Assembly (NCBI RefSeq): GCF_025244905.1
Contig: NZ_CP104285.1
Span: 682,001-746,000 of the forward strand
Direction of reading: 5' to 3'
Source of the DNA: Enterobacter mori
Lineage (GTDB): Bacteria > Pseudomonadota > Gammaproteobacteria > Enterobacterales > Enterobacteriaceae
Length of the DNA: 64,000 nt
Of the stretch, positions 34,573 through 46,776 are shown piece by piece (the stretch's first letter is position 1; each line of letters begins with the position of its first letter). The translations under genes were made by a program, and so were the position numbers. A model generated the notes under the pieces. It saw only the letters and a list, made by a program, of their open reading frames with translations. It had not been told where the DNA came from and made no database searches.

Positions 34573-36228
34573 TTATGGCTCCGGCGGCGCAAACCAAGCG
34601 GATTTAAAATCAAACCAGCCCAGAGTGTTCATCCGCAGGCCGCGCATACTGCGCTGGCCCTGGATCATCAGCCAGTGGTGAATCAACGGTACGATCGCCT
34701 GTTCGGCCAGCAGCTGCTGGCACCACGCAGCAAGATTCATTTCTCCCGCACGCCATTGGGCGGCATCCGCCTGCCAGTCACGGTCGATGCAGTGCTGGAT
34801 CAGCGGGACTTCATACAGGTGCGAGAAGAGAGAGAAATCGAGCGGCAGGGTAAAGTTGGCGCTGTTAAGCCAGATATCACTGGCGATCTCCCCCTGATGC
34901 CATTCGTCATAGTCCACTTCCCTGACGTCTAACGTGACCCCCTCGGCTGCCAGCAGCCGGGTCATGATTCTGGCAATAAAACGATGCTCAACGTGTTCGC
35001 GGTAGTAGGTCAGGGTGATGGACTCCAGCCCTGCGGGTTTGTCGCAGTGCACCGGGCGGGCGTGGTGCCAGCGCGGAAGCAGGCCGTACGCCGGAAACCA
35101 GTATGTCTGGTACTGCTCTTCCGCATGGTAGATCAGATTGGAAGGGGACAAAACGTGGCTGATCCACTCGCGGACGGCCTGGTTTGCCCCACGGTGGGTG
35201 CGGCGGTCAAAGAGGAGATAGTAACAGCCCTCCTCAAGGCGACTCTCCACGGCTTTTTCTCCCGTGGTGGGGCCTTCAAGCGTCAGCCCGCAGCTGAGAT
35301 CTTCATTGAGATCCGGTAATACCCACACGTTCACTTCGTCAATCAGCGCCCGATAGCCAAAGTAGTCATCGAACGCGCGGATTTTCAGCTGGTTGCTGTT
35401 ATTGCGGGATACGGAGTAGGGCCCTGTGCCAATCGGCAGGCTGGCAAAATTGTTCATCGATTCCCACTCGCCGGGCAAAATCATCGACGGCACATAGCCC
35501 AGCAGCCAGGGAAGCCATTTGTCCTGCTGCGATAGCTCAATATCCAGCGTCCATGCCGTTGGGGAATGGATGCGGGAAATGTGCGAATAAAGCGGTAGTC
35601 TGCAGGCGCGTTCCAGAGAGGCGATGACGTCGTGCATTTCCAGCTCGCGACCGTGGTGAAAGTGGATGCCGGGGCGTAAAAAGAAGCGCCAGTGGAGTGA
35701 AGAGAGTTGCTGCCAGTGGTGCGCGATATCCGCCTCCAGTTCCCCATTTTCCTCATTTATGCGCGTCAGCCCGCTGAAGATTTGTCGGGCCATGTGGGTT
35801 TCAGACCGCCGTAACGCCGTACCGGGCAACAGATTTTTCATCGGACGGTAGTAAAGCACTCGCAGAATATGGCGGCCCTGACGAAAACTGCGTCCGAGAT
35901 GGGAAACCAGCATCTGGCGCACGGCGGCCTTGTTGCCCACCAGCTGTACCAGCTGATCGATGCGGTCCTGCTCAAGAAGATCTTCCGCCCGCTGCTGCTG
36001 CAACGCCAGCCCGGTATAGAGAAAGGTCAGACGCGAGCGTTTGCCGCGCCCCGCCTCCGCTTCCCAGCTTAACCAGCCCTGTTGCTGCATGGTGTTGAGC
36101 AGCGTGCGCATATGGCGGCGGGAACAGCTAAGCAGGTCAGCCAGCTCGTTAAGCGTGGTCTCCTGCGATTGCCCCTCGCAGCACTGCCAGAGGCGGATAA
36201 ATTGTTGTTGCAGACGACCGGAAGGCAT
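34573..36228 (-). CDS. sgrR: Transcription activator of sgrS (glucose-phosphate stress)
   Basis: The product has 551 residues, as in E. coli. An N-terminal winged-helix domain (about 1-115; [21 protein letters not shown]) is fused to a solute-binding-protein-like domain (family 5/OppA type, about 160-551) expected to sense a phosphosugar or related metabolite. SgrR activates divergent sgrS-sgrT-setA and represses itself. The shared 67-bp region 36229-36295 holds its operator. The thiBPQ operon follows in the same direction. Confidence 0.97.
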   Translation of the reverse strand: MPSGRLQQQFIRLWQCCEGQSQETTLNELADLLSCSRRHMRTLLNTMQQQGWLSWEAEAGRGKRSRLTFLYTGLALQQQRAEDLLEQDRIDQLVQLVGNKAAVRQMLVSHLGRSFRQGRHILRVLYYRPMKNLLPGTALRRSETHMARQIFSGLTRINEENGELEADIAHHWQQLSSLHWRFFLRPGIHFHHGRELEMHDVIASLERACRLPLYSHISRIHSPTAWTLDIELSQQDKWLPWLLGYVPSMILPGEWESMNNFASLPIGTGPYSVSRNNSNQLKIRAFDDYFGYRALIDEVNVWVLPDLNEDLSCGLTLEGPTTGEKAVESRLEEGCYYLLFDRRTHRGANQAVREWISHVLSPSNLIYHAEEQYQTYWFPAYGLLPRWHHARPVHCDKPAGLESITLTYYREHVEHRFIARIMTRLLAAEGVTLDVREVDYDEWHQGEIASDIWLNSANFTLPLDFSLFSHLYEVPLIQHCIDRDWQADAAQWRAGEMNLAAWCQQLLAEQAIVPLIHHWLMIQGQRSMRGLRMNTLGWFDFKSAWFAPPEP

Positions 36229-36295
36229 AAAAGGGGAACTCCTGACAAAAAACCAGCAATTTATTTATCCCTATATTAGGCCAATAATACTTCCC

Positions 36296-36541
36296 GATGA
36301 AGCGAGGAGGTAAATTATGAAGAGGTCTACCGCACGTCAGTTTTATCAGCAGTACTTTTCAGCGACAAAAGGATCGTCCTGGCTGACCCGCCAGTGTGCA
36401 GAGCAACGGCTGAAAATGTTAGAAGAACTGATGCAGTGGGACGTTACGAAACCGACCTCTTCCCGCTAACTCGCCTCGATCATGTGTGACTGAGTATTGG
36501 TGCTAATCACCCGCCAGCAAAATGTTTTTGCTGGCTTTTTT
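36296..36541 (+). ncRNA. sgrS: SgrS small RNA, dual function
   Basis: Landmarks are GATGAAGC at the likely 5' end, the sgrT reading frame inside, the conserved pairing segment GTGTGACTGAGTATTGGTG (36484-36502), identical to the E. coli part that base-pairs with ptsG mRNA, and a GCCAGCAAAA / TTTTGCTGGC terminator (36513-36535) with T-run. About 246 nt against 227 in E. coli. A weak AATAAT (36283-36288) could be the -10. It acts with Hfq to destabilise sugar-transporter mRNAs during phosphosugar stress. Confidence 0.94.
36317..36469 (+). CDS. sgrT: SgrT, inhibitor of the glucose PTS transporter
   Basis: This 50-residue protein is encoded inside SgrS. It aligns with the 43-residue E. coli SgrT over ARQFYQQYFSAT... 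and MLEELMQWD, but has an N-terminal extension (MKRSTA) because the E. coli start codon is replaced by GCA. A strong AGGAGG site precedes the ATG, which suggests efficient translation. SgrT blocks PtsG (EIICBGlc) directly, independent of the RNA pairing. Confidence 0.9.
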   Translation: MKRSTARQFYQQYFSATKGSSWLTRQCAEQRLKMLEELMQWDVTKPTSSR

Positions 36542-36589
36542 CGTTTACTATTTCACCCAATTTCGATTCGCTTTCACAAGGACTTGCGC

Positions 36590-37768
36590 ATGCTGTGGTT
36601 GATGACGATGGGGCGACGCCTGAACGGCGTGTATGCCGCTTTTATGCTGGTCGTCTTTATGATGGGCGTGGCGGGGGCGCTTCAGGCACCGACGCTGAGC
36701 CTGTTTCTCAGCCGCGAGGTGGGGGCGCAGCCGTTCTGGGTGGGGCTGTTTTATACCGTCAACGCGATTGCCGGGATCCTGGTCAGCCTGTGGCTGGCAA
36801 AACGATCCGACAGTCAGGGTGACAGGCGCAGGCTGATCCTCTTTTGCTGTGCGATGGCCGTAGGCAATGCGCTGCTGTTTGCCTTTAACCGTCATTATTT
36901 GACCCTCATTACCTGTGGCGTGCTGCTGGCCTCTCTCGCGAATACCGCCATGCCGCAGCTGTTCGCGCTGGCTCGCGAATACGCCGATAGCTCGGCGCGG
37001 GAAGTGGTGATGTTTAGCTCCGTGATGCGCGCACAGCTCTCGCTGGCGTGGGTCATTGGACCGCCGCTGGCCTTCATGCTGGCATTGAACTACGGCTTCA
37101 CCACTATGTTCTCCATCGCCGCCGGGATTTTTGTCATCAGTCTGGCATTGATTGCCTTAGCGCTGCCGTCTGTGGCGCGTGTCGAACAGACAACGGATAA
37201 ACCTGTCACCCAGGTGAGCGGCTGGCAGGATAAAAACGTCCGCATGCTGTTTATTGCCTCCACGCTGATGTGGACCTGCAACACCATGTATATCATCGAT
37301 ATGCCTCTGTGGATCAGCAGCGATCTGGGTCTGCCGGACAAGCTTGCGGGGATCTTAATGGGAACTGCCGCCGGGCTGGAAATTCCGGCAATGATTCTGG
37401 CGGGATACTACGTTAAGCGCTTCGGAAAACGCAGGATGATGATCGTCGCCATGGCGGCCGGGGTACTGTTCTACGCGGGGCTGATCCTCTTCCATTCGCG
37501 TGAAGCCTTGCTGGCGCTGCAGCTGTTTAACGCCGTGTTTATCGGGATTGTTGCCGGGATCGGCATGCTCTGGTTCCAGGATTTAATGCCGGGACGCGCT
37601 GGCTCTGCGACCACGCTGTTCACCAACAGCATTTCAACGGGCGTTATTCTGGCAGGGGTGATTCAGGGCGCGCTGGCGCAAAGTTACGGGCATGGCTCAG
37701 TTTACTGGATGATTGCCGCGATTTCGGTGGTTACGCTTGGGCTGACCTGCCGGGTTAAGGACGTCTGA
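36590..37768 (+). CDS. setA: Sugar efflux transporter
   Basis: The ATG at 36590 follows AAGGA and gives 392 residues, the E. coli length; the frame is open upstream into sgrS but that part is RNA. SetA is a major-facilitator protein with about twelve membrane segments (MNGVYAAFMLVVFMMGV-like start) that exports glucose, lactose and analogues. It follows the sgrS terminator by 48 nt and is partly co-transcribed with it in E. coli, where it aids recovery from glucose-phosphate stress. Confidence 0.97.
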   Translation: MLWLMTMGRRLNGVYAAFMLVVFMMGVAGALQAPTLSLFLSREVGAQPFWVGLFYTVNAIAGILVSLWLAKRSDSQGDRRRLILFCCAMAVGNALLFAFNRHYLTLITCGVLLASLANTAMPQLFALAREYADSSAREVVMFSSVMRAQLSLAWVIGPPLAFMLALNYGFTTMFSIAAGIFVISLALIALALPSVARVEQTTDKPVTQVSGWQDKNVRMLFIASTLMWTCNTMYIIDMPLWISSDLGLPDKLAGILMGTAAGLEIPAMILAGYYVKRFGKRRMMIVAMAAGVLFYAGLILFHSREALLALQLFNAVFIGIVAGIGMLWFQDLMPGRAGSATTLFTNSISTGVILAGVIQGALAQSYGHGSVYWMIAAISVVTLGLTCRVKDV

Positions 37769-37861
37769 TTCTGGAAGGCAGCTTCACGAAATGAAACGAC
37801 TTTCTGACAGGTACCCGGAAGGGGAATAGAGTGCGTGGCGGGTGCTTGAGGCTGTTTGCCT

Positions 37862-37942
37862 CAGGCTTTCGCAAGAGGCAAACAGTGGAGAGTCCCACAT
37901 CAAAAAACTGATGGGGAGACCAACTTCACAACCAACATTGCG
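37862..37942 (-). ncRNA. Candidate Sok-like antisense RNA
   Basis: On the minus strand TTGCTT (37971-37966), 17 bp, TAACCT (37948-37943) is a plausible promoter placed just upstream of the toxin ribosome site, as for sok. The transcript would run through the toxin leader toward the GTTTGCCTC...GAGGCAAAC hairpin at 37855-37886. Position fits the hok/sok model; the -10 is weak and the RNA is not proven. Confidence 0.4.
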
Positions 37943-37984
37943 AGGTTAGTCTCTTCATTGCCGAAAAGCAATAAGGAGGCTGGA

Positions 37985-38137
37985 ATGCCAAAACGTACTC
38001 TGCTGTTAGGTTTGTTTCTGATCTGTACGACGCTGTTGATCTTCACCTGGATGGTGCGCGACTCGCTGTGTGAGCTGCATTTCAGACAGGAGAAAACAGA
38101 GCTGGCGGCAGTGTTGGCTTACGAAGTAAAACGTTAG
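37985..38137 (+). CDS. Hok/Gef-family type I toxin
   Basis: This 50-residue protein (MPKRTLLLGLFLICTT...) has one hydrophobic segment (about 6-23), then WMVRDSLCEL and a C-terminal AVLAYEVKR, the hallmarks of Hok toxins with the conserved Cys. These depolarise the inner membrane when translated. AAGGAGG lies six bases before the ATG. It is in the setA-leuD gap, where E. coli K-12 has no hok gene. The reading frame is open for 43 codons upstream without a normal start. It may be a functional toxin-antitoxin or a chromosomal relic; the coding part is intact. Confidence 0.9.
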   Translation: MPKRTLLLGLFLICTTLLIFTWMVRDSLCELHFRQEKTELAAVLAYEVKR

Positions 38138-38200
38138 CGGTATTGGCGGGGGATGTTTCCCCGCCACTCCAGAGTGGTTGAGCCTCAACGCACCCTTATG

Positions 38201-38225
38201 AATGGCCCGCTTTCTGCGGGCCATT
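38201..38225. terminator. Hairpin between hok-like gene and leuD
   Basis: AATGGCCCGC (38201-38210) pairs perfectly with GCGGGCCATT (38216-38225) around TTTCT. It lies between the convergent toxin and leu transcripts and should end one or both, although no long T-run follows on either strand. Confidence 0.65.
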
Positions 38226-38229
38226 GCCG

Positions 38230-38835
38230 TTAGCCCATAAACGCAGGCTGTTTTTTCTCGTACGCTGAGATGGCGTCTTCGTGCTGCAGCGTCAGGCCAA
38301 TGCTGTCCAGGCCGTTCAGCATGCAGTGACGGCGGAACGCATCAATGCTGAAGCTGTAGGTCTTATCACCGGCTTTCACCACTTCCGCTTCCAGATCCAC
38401 TTCAAACGACATGCCTGGATTTGCCTTAACCAGCGCAAACAGCTCATCGACCTGTTCATCGCTCAGCGTGACCGGCAGCAGCTGGTTGTTAAAGCTGTTG
38501 CCGTAAAAGATATCCGCGAAGCTCGGGGCAATAACCACCTTAAACCCGTAGTCGGTGAGCGCCCACGGCGCGTGTTCACGGGATGAGCCGCAGCCAAAGT
38601 TTTCCCGCGCCAGCAGGATGGAGGCACCTTTGTATTCCGGAAAATTCAGTACGAATTCCGGATTAGGTACTTCGCCCTTATCGTCGAGGAAACGCCAGTC
38701 GTTAAACAGATGTGCTCCAAAACCGGTACGCGTCACCTTCTGCAAAAACTGTTTCGGAATAATAGCGTCAGTATCGACGTTAGCGGCGTCCAGCGGGACA
38801 ACCCGGCCCGTATGTTGGGTAAATTTCTCTGCCAT
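38230..38835 (-). CDS. leuD: 3-isopropylmalate dehydratase small subunit
   Basis: The product has 201 residues, as in E. coli. With LeuC it isomerises 2-isopropylmalate to 3-isopropylmalate. The swivel-domain motif [18 protein letters not shown] is intact and the protein starts [16 protein letters not shown]. It is the last gene of leuABCD, 10 nt after leuC, and its stop is a few bases from the hok-leuD hairpin. Confidence 0.98.
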   Translation of the reverse strand: MAEKFTQHTGRVVPLDAANVDTDAIIPKQFLQKVTRTGFGAHLFNDWRFLDDKGEVPNPEFVLNFPEYKGASILLARENFGCGSSREHAPWALTDYGFKVVIAPSFADIFYGNSFNNQLLPVTLSDEQVDELFALVKANPGMSFEVDLEAEVVKAGDKTYSFSIDAFRRHCMLNGLDSIGLTLQHEDAISAYEKKQPAFMG

Positions 38836-38845
38836 GATTGTCTCC

Positions 38846-40246
38846 TTATTTCAGGCTGCGAATATCGGCGAAATGGCCGGTGACTGCCGCAGCGGCGGCC
38901 ATTGCCGGGCTAACCAGATGGGTACGCCCACCGCGGCCCTGACGGCCTTCAAAGTTACGGTTGCTGGTGGAGGCACAGCGCTCGCCCGGATTCAGGCGGT
39001 CGTTGTTCATCGCCAGACACATGGAGCAGCCGGGCAGACGCCATTCGAAGCCTGCTTCAATGAAGATCTTATCCAGGCCTTCTGCTTCAGCCTGCGCTTT
39101 AACCGGACCGGAGCCTGGCACCACCAGCGCCTGTACGCCCGGTGCCACTTTGCGGCCTTTGGCAATCTCGGCGGCGGCACGCAAATCTTCAATACGGGAG
39201 TTGGTGCAGGAACCGATAAAGACTTTATCAATGGTTACGTCGGTCAACGGAACGCCGGGCTTCAGCCCCATATAGGCCAATGCTTTTTCCGCGCTGGCGC
39301 GCTCGACCGGATCGGCGAAGGAGGCCGGATCGGGGATGCTGTCGTTAACGGAAATCACCTGGCCCGGGTTGGTGCCCCAGGTCACCTGAGGCGCAATCTC
39401 TTCTGCCTGCAGCGTGACAACGGTATCGAACGTTGCCCCATCGTCCGTTTTCAGGGTTTTCCAGTAGGCAACCGCGTCGTCAAAATTCTGACCTTTCGGC
39501 GCGTGCAGACGGCCCTTCACATAGTTGAAAGTGGTATCGTCCGGCGCGACCAGACCGGCTTTTGCGCCCATCTCAATGGCCATATTGCACAGGGTCATAC
39601 GACCTTCCATGCTCAGCGCCTGGATGGCTTCACCGCAGAACTCAACAACATGACCGGTGCCGCCTGCGCTGCCGGTTTTGCCGATGATGGCCAGCACGAT
39701 GTCTTTCGCGGTAATGCCCGGCGCGGCTTTACCCTTCACTTCAATCTTCATGGTTTTGGCGCGGCCCTGTTTCAGGGTCTGCGTTGCCAGCACATGTTCC
39801 ACTTCGGAAGTGCCAATCCCGAACGCCAGGGCACCAAACGCGCCGTGTGTGGCGGTATGGGAGTCGCCGCAAACGATCGTCATGCCCGGCAGGGTGATAC
39901 CCTGTTCTGGCCCCATCACGTGGACGATGCCCTGATACGGGTGGTTCAGATCGTACAGCTCAACGCCAAACTCGTTGCAGTTCTTAATCAGCTCCTGCAT
40001 CTGGATACGCGCCATCTCACCCGAAGCATTAATGTCTTTGGTCTGGGTGGAAACGTTGTGATCCATCGTCGCGAAGGTTTTACCCGGCTGACGTACCGGG
40101 CGCTTGTGCGCACGCAGGCCGTCAAATGCCTGAGGTGAGGTCACTTCGTGTACCAGGTGGCGGTCAATGTACAGCAGCGGGGTTTCGTTTGGCGCCTCGT
40201 AGACAACGTGCGCGTCAAACAACTTTTCGTATAACGTCTTAGCCAT
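38846..40246 (-). CDS. leuC: 3-isopropylmalate dehydratase large subunit
   Basis: The 466-residue product is an aconitase-family [4Fe-4S] enzyme. The three cluster Cys are visible in [12 protein letters not shown] and [10 protein letters not shown], and substrate residues in the [19 protein letters not shown] segment ([15 protein letters not shown]). It forms a heterodimer with LeuD for the second step of leucine synthesis. It starts 2 nt after leuB. Confidence 0.98.
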   Translation of the reverse strand: MAKTLYEKLFDAHVVYEAPNETPLLYIDRHLVHEVTSPQAFDGLRAHKRPVRQPGKTFATMDHNVSTQTKDINASGEMARIQMQELIKNCNEFGVELYDLNHPYQGIVHVMGPEQGITLPGMTIVCGDSHTATHGAFGALAFGIGTSEVEHVLATQTLKQGRAKTMKIEVKGKAAPGITAKDIVLAIIGKTGSAGGTGHVVEFCGEAIQALSMEGRMTLCNMAIEMGAKAGLVAPDDTTFNYVKGRLHAPKGQNFDDAVAYWKTLKTDDGATFDTVVTLQAEEIAPQVTWGTNPGQVISVNDSIPDPASFADPVERASAEKALAYMGLKPGVPLTDVTIDKVFIGSCTNSRIEDLRAAAEIAKGRKVAPGVQALVVPGSGPVKAQAEAEGLDKIFIEAGFEWRLPGCSMCLAMNNDRLNPGERCASTSNRNFEGRQGRGGRTHLVSPAMAAAAAVTGHFADIRSLK

Positions 40247-40248
40247 GA

Positions 40249-42911
<2,663 letters not shown>

Positions 42912-42953
42912 GGGTTAGGTCCTTGTCAGTCTTAGGGCGCCTTGCTACGAGCA

Positions 42954-42984
42954 TAAAAAAACCCGCGCAGTGGCGCGGGTTTTT
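42954..42984 (-). terminator. leu operon attenuator
   Basis: On the minus strand ACCCGCGC / GCGCGGGT (42980-42973 with 42968-42961) forms an 8-bp GC stem with a CACT loop followed by seven T. It lies 19 nt after the leuL stop and 43 nt before leuA. When charged leucyl-tRNA is abundant the leader is translated quickly and this terminator forms. Confidence 0.93.
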
Positions 42985-43002
42985 AGTCTTACTGGTGACG
43001 AT

Positions 43003-43089
43003 TCAACGCTGAATTTCGCCCGCCAGTCTACCGCGCACAGTGGATGCGTTTAGTAGTAGTAGACCGGTGAAACGAATGGTGCGTGTCAT
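43003..43089 (-). CDS. leuL: leu operon leader peptide
   Basis: This 28-residue peptide (MTRTIRFTGLLLLNASTVRG...) contains four consecutive Leu codons, all CTA, a rare codon that sensitises ribosome stalling to leucine starvation. E. coli LeuL has the same length and LLLLNAS core. Stalling there prevents the attenuator and lets leuABCD be transcribed. Confidence 0.95.
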   Translation of the reverse strand: MTRTIRFTGLLLLNASTVRGRLAGEIQR

Positions 43090-43122
43090 GAACCGTGCTC
43101 CGTTAAATTCAATATGCTTTTA

Positions 43123-43151
43123 GTGGTACTGGATACGGCTGTTCATGTCAA
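43123..43151 (-). promoter_or_regulatory. leuLABCD promoter
   Basis: A perfect TTGACA (43151-43146) and TACCAC (43128-43123) are spaced 17 bp on the minus strand, 34 bp before leuL. The surroundings (GTATCCAGTA... then AAAAGCATAT) match the E. coli leu promoter, which has TAACTC as its -10. Confidence 0.75.
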
Positions 43152-43726
43152 CCCTCGGTGGCAAATTTACACCTGCTGGCACGATCTCGCTGATTATTAG
43201 ATTTAGCTAATTGTGCTGGCTTTCTCGTTTGTGACCTCTTTAATTGTCTATTTTTGGACTTGAAATTTATCACCGGAATGATTTCAATATATTTAGTATC
43301 AATTGAACATACTTTGTTTGCCATCGCGCCGGGGATTGAAATATGTGTTATTTCATTAATTTATGCGCGTGGTGAATGATTCAGAAACGAACGCGTTGGG
43401 CGTATTGATAAAACTTTGTTAACTAACTCAGCGGTGTTAGTGTTAATAGTTTAATGAAACTTAAGTTATTATTAACCTGAGGGGTGATTGTTTATTCATC
43501 TGAACTATGGTTTCATGCCAATCCTAATGTTACCGATATCAATTTACGTTGATTTTTTTCCCTGAGTCAACGAGATGCATCTGCCCTCTATTGATGAGTG
43601 GGTCTTTATATTTTCCGAATTTTAAATAATTCTCTTTCGCTGGTCGTATATGCATGGTAAATCATATTTTTCGAACTTATTACAATGCTCTGGCAGAGGG
43701 AGTTTAGCGTGACAGTGGAGTCAGAA
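43152..43726. other. AT-rich control region between leu operon and leuO
   Basis: About 575 bases without a gene, clearly more AT-rich than the flanking genes. In E. coli and Salmonella this region is silenced by H-NS and relieved by LeuO/RcsB-BglJ or supercoiling from the leu promoter. The one structured element noticed is the imperfect inverted repeat TTAACTAAC ... GTTAGTGTTAA (43419-43446), a possible LysR-type operator. No convincing small gene was found. Confidence 0.6.
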
Positions 43727-44671
43727 ATGCCATTAAATAATATTAATCAACCTCAGGTTTATGACGGGGTTAAACCTCAGTTACGCACTGTGGATCTCAA
43801 TCTGTTAACCGTTTTTGACGCGGTAATGCAGGAGCAGAATATCACGCGAGCAGCTCAATCCCTTGGCATGTCTCAACCCGCGGTAAGTAATGCGGTGGCC
43901 AGGCTTAAGTTGATGTTTAACGACGAATTATTTGTTCGTTACGGGAGGGGGATTCAGCCCACTGCTCGCGCATTCCAACTGTTTGGCTCTATTCGTCAGG
44001 CGCTGCAACTGGTACAAAATGAACTGCCTGGTTCAGGCTTTGAACCCTTAAGCAGCGAGCGAGTTTTCCATTTATGCGTTTGCAGTCCACTCGACAATTA
44101 TTTGACCTCTATTATATATAATAAAGTTGAAACGATTGCGCCAAATATTCATCTGGTTTTTAAGTCTTCATTAAATCAGAACACTGAGCACCAGCTTCGT
44201 TATCAGGAAACGGAGTTTGTCTTAGGTTACGAAGAGTTTCGTCGCCCGGAGTTTTCCTGCGTACCGCTATTTAAAGATGAAATGGTCCTGGTCGCCAGTA
44301 AAAAACACCCGAGAATGAATGCTCCGCTGCGTGAAAACGATGTTTATAATGAGCAACATGCCGTTGTCGCCCTCGACAGGTATGCTTCATTTAGTCTGCC
44401 GTGGTATGACACCGCGGATAAACAAGCGAGCGTTGCTTACCAGGGGATGGCAATGGTCAGCGTATTAAATGTCGTTTCCCAGACACACCTGGTTGCTATT
44501 GCCCCGCGTTGGCTGGCGGAAGAGTTCTCTGCACAGCTTAATCTGCAAATTTTGCCATTACCCCTCAAGCTTAATAGCCGTACTTGTTATCTCTCATGGC
44601 ATGAGGCAGCTGGTCGGGATAAAGGGCATCAGTGGATGGAAGAGTTGCTTATCAGCGTCTGTCGTCGATAA
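43727..44671 (+). CDS. leuO: LysR-family global regulator LeuO
   Basis: The ATG at 43727 follows GGAG by six bases and gives 314 residues, the E. coli/Salmonella length; a GTG at 43709 with GAGGGAG and an ATG at 43685 are alternatives. The N-terminal helix-turn-helix ([23 protein letters not shown]) follows the family phrase [18 protein letters not shown]. The C-terminal effector domain is complete. LeuO antagonises H-NS at many loci. Base composition is more AT-rich than in neighbours, as usual for this gene. Confidence 0.96.
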   Translation: MPLNNINQPQVYDGVKPQLRTVDLNLLTVFDAVMQEQNITRAAQSLGMSQPAVSNAVARLKLMFNDELFVRYGRGIQPTARAFQLFGSIRQALQLVQNELPGSGFEPLSSERVFHLCVCSPLDNYLTSIIYNKVETIAPNIHLVFKSSLNQNTEHQLRYQETEFVLGYEEFRRPEFSCVPLFKDEMVLVASKKHPRMNAPLRENDVYNEQHAVVALDRYASFSLPWYDTADKQASVAYQGMAMVSVLNVVSQTHLVAIAPRWLAEEFSAQLNLQILPLPLKLNSRTCYLSWHEAAGRDKGHQWMEELLISVCRR

Positions 44672-44677
44672 GCGCGT

Positions 44678-44721
44678 CAGGATAAATCGCATTAATACAT
44701 GCGGTTTATCCTGGTATTTTT
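44678..44721 (+). terminator. leuO terminator
   Basis: CAGGATAAATCGCA (44678-44691) pairs with TGCGGTTTATCCTG (44700-44713) with one mismatch, followed by GTATTTTT. It begins 7 bases after the leuO stop. Confidence 0.85.
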
Positions 44722-45050
44722 AACGTAAATGGTATTTTGTTCTGAATGATTTTTTTCTTACGGTTGTCATACCGTCAAAAATAGATGATTTCCTGAATCA
44801 TCTCACTTTTAAGCGATGATTCATTATCTCGACCTCTAACAACAGATGAATTCACCATAACCTTCCTGACTGGCTCTCTTTTCTGCTTCGGAGGGCATTT
44901 CCCCCGCCTTGTTTGCCAATTGCCTGCCTTATAACGAGCGGTTAAGGTAACGATCACTCTGCATTATATAAGATGGGTTAATCCCTATCGTAAGACGGGG
45001 CGGAAATGAATTCTGCTTTCTGTCTATAACAAAAAGCCTGGAGGCAAAGC
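44722..45050. other. ilvIH upstream control region
   Basis: This 329-base AT-rich stretch holds no convincing gene. In E. coli the equivalent region carries several Lrp sites and a distant promoter for ilvIH. Seen here: an inverted repeat GATGATT / AATCATC (44784-44802) and a second GATGATTC copy at 44816. The ilvI ribosome site GGAGG is at the right edge. Confidence 0.5.
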
Positions 45051-46775
45051 ATGGAGATGTTGTCTGGCGCGGAAATGGTCGTTCGATCGCTGATCGATCA
45101 GGGCGTGAAGCAAGTGTTCGGCTACCCGGGAGGCGCAGTCCTCGATATTTATGATGCGCTTCATACGGTAGGCGGCATTGACCATGTTCTGGTTCGTCAT
45201 GAGCAGGCGGCGGTACACATGGCTGACGGGCTGGCCCGTGCGACGGGTGAAGTAGGCGTGGTATTAGTCACGTCGGGTCCTGGTGCGACGAATGCCATTA
45301 CCGGTATCGCGACAGCGTATATGGATTCCATACCACTGGTCATTCTTTCCGGTCAGGTTGCAACCTCCTTGATTGGCTACGATGCTTTTCAGGAATGCGA
45401 CATGGTGGGGATTTCACGCCCCGTGGTGAAGCACAGCTTCCTGGTGAAGCAAACCGAAGACATTCCCGGCGTGCTGAAAAAAGCCTTCTGGCTGGCAGCA
45501 AGCGGGCGTCCAGGCCCGGTAGTGGTCGATCTGCCAAAAGATATTCTGAACCCGGCGAATAAGCTGCCTTACGTCTGGCCGGAATCGGTGAGCATGCGCT
45601 CCTACAATCCAACGACGCAAGGCCACAAAGGCCAAATTAAGCGCGCGCTGCAGACGCTTGTGGCAGCGAAAAAACCGGTGGTCTATGTGGGTGGTGGTGC
45701 CGTTAACTCCGCCTGTGGAACGCAGCTGCGTGAGCTGATCGAAAAGTTGAATCTTCCTGTCGCATCGTCGCTGATGGGGCTGGGGGCATTCCCGGCAACG
45801 CATCGTCAGGCGCTGGGGATGCTGGGTATGCACGGCACCTATGAAGCCAACATGACGATGCATAACTCGGATGTGATCTTTGCTGTTGGCGTACGGTTTG
45901 ACGATCGCACCACCAATAACCTGGCGAAATACTGCCCGAATGCGACCGTGTTGCACATTGATATCGATCCCACCTCTATTTCGAAAACAGTCCCGGCAGA
46001 TGTGCCGATCGTCGGGGATGCGCGTCAGGTCCTTGAGCAAATGCTGGATCTGCTGGCGCAGGAAACGGTCTCTCAGCCGCTGGATGAGATCCGCGACTGG
46101 TGGCAGCAGATCGAACAATGGCGTGGGCGTCAGTGCCTGAAGTACGACACGCAAAGTGAGCAAATTAAGCCGCAGGCGGTGATCGAAACGATCTGGCGTC
46201 TGACCCACGGCGAGGCGTATGTGACGTCTGACGTCGGCCAGCATCAGATGTTTGCTGCCCTCTATTATCCGTTTGATAAGCCGCGCCACTGGATCAATTC
46301 AGGGGGCTTAGGCACGATGGGCTTCGGTTTGCCAGCCGCGCTGGGGGTGAAGCTGGCGCTGCCAAATGAAACCGTGGTCTGTGTGACCGGGGATGGCAGT
46401 ATTCAGATGAATATTCAGGAGCTGTCTACTGCGCTGCAATATGAGTTGCCGGTTCTGGTGCTGAACCTGAACAACGGTTATCTCGGCATGGTGAAGCAGT
46501 GGCAGGATATGATCTACTCCGGACGCCATTCTCAATCCTATATGAAATCTCTTCCGGACTTTGTCCGTCTGGCTGAAGCCTATGGTCATATTGGTATGCG
46601 GGTGACCGATCCGGCAGAGCTGGAAACGAAGCTTGGTGAAGCGCTTGAGCACGTGAAAAACAACCGCCTCGTGTTCATGGATGTCATCGTGGATGGCACC
46701 GAACACGTTTATCCGATGCATATTCGCGGTGGTGGTATGGACGAAATGTGGTTAAGTAAAACGGAGAGAACCTGA
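45051..46775 (+). CDS. ilvI: Acetolactate synthase III large subunit
   Basis: The 574-residue product matches E. coli IlvI. This thiamine-diphosphate enzyme makes acetolactate or acetohydroxybutyrate, the first shared step of valine, leucine and isoleucine synthesis. The catalytic Glu lies in [12 protein letters not shown], the FAD/quinone-like middle domain follows, and the TPP-binding motif runs from TGDGS to LNLNN. GGAGGCAAAGC precedes the ATG. Together with ilvH it forms the valine-sensitive isozyme. Confidence 0.98.
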   Translation: MEMLSGAEMVVRSLIDQGVKQVFGYPGGAVLDIYDALHTVGGIDHVLVRHEQAAVHMADGLARATGEVGVVLVTSGPGATNAITGIATAYMDSIPLVILSGQVATSLIGYDAFQECDMVGISRPVVKHSFLVKQTEDIPGVLKKAFWLAASGRPGPVVVDLPKDILNPANKLPYVWPESVSMRSYNPTTQGHKGQIKRALQTLVAAKKPVVYVGGGAVNSACGTQLRELIEKLNLPVASSLMGLGAFPATHRQALGMLGMHGTYEANMTMHNSDVIFAVGVRFDDRTTNNLAKYCPNATVLHIDIDPTSISKTVPADVPIVGDARQVLEQMLDLLAQETVSQPLDEIRDWWQQIEQWRGRQCLKYDTQSEQIKPQAVIETIWRLTHGEAYVTSDVGQHQMFAALYYPFDKPRHWINSGGLGTMGFGLPAALGVKLALPNETVVCVTGDGSIQMNIQELSTALQYELPVLVLNLNNGYLGMVKQWQDMIYSGRHSQSYMKSLPDFVRLAEAYGHIGMRVTDPAELETKLGEALEHVKNNRLVFMDVIVDGTEHVYPMHIRGGGMDEMWLSKTERT

Positions 46776-46776
46776 T

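Larger units (their letters stand above)
37840..38195 (+). ncRNA. hok-type mRNA with predicted 5'-3' end pairing
   Basis: The 5' end GGGTGCTTGAGGCT (37840-37853) is complementary to AGCCTCAACGCACCC (38181-38195) downstream of the toxin gene, with one bulged base. This reproduces the 5' tac / 3' fold-back clamp of hok-family mRNAs that keeps full-length message untranslated. The 5' end also forms the TTGAGGC...GCCTCA hairpin seen in R1 hok mRNA. The exact ends are inferred. Confidence 0.7.

Noticed and set aside
37856..37984. 43-codon in-frame open extension upstream of the hok-like gene
   Set aside because: It has only a TTG and no ribosome site; in known systems the mok frame differs from hok, so it is not called as a gene.
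44775..44957. 60-codon open frame on the minus strand upstream of ilvI
   Set aside because: It starts at GTG without a ribosome site, lies in a known regulatory region and shows no family resemblance.
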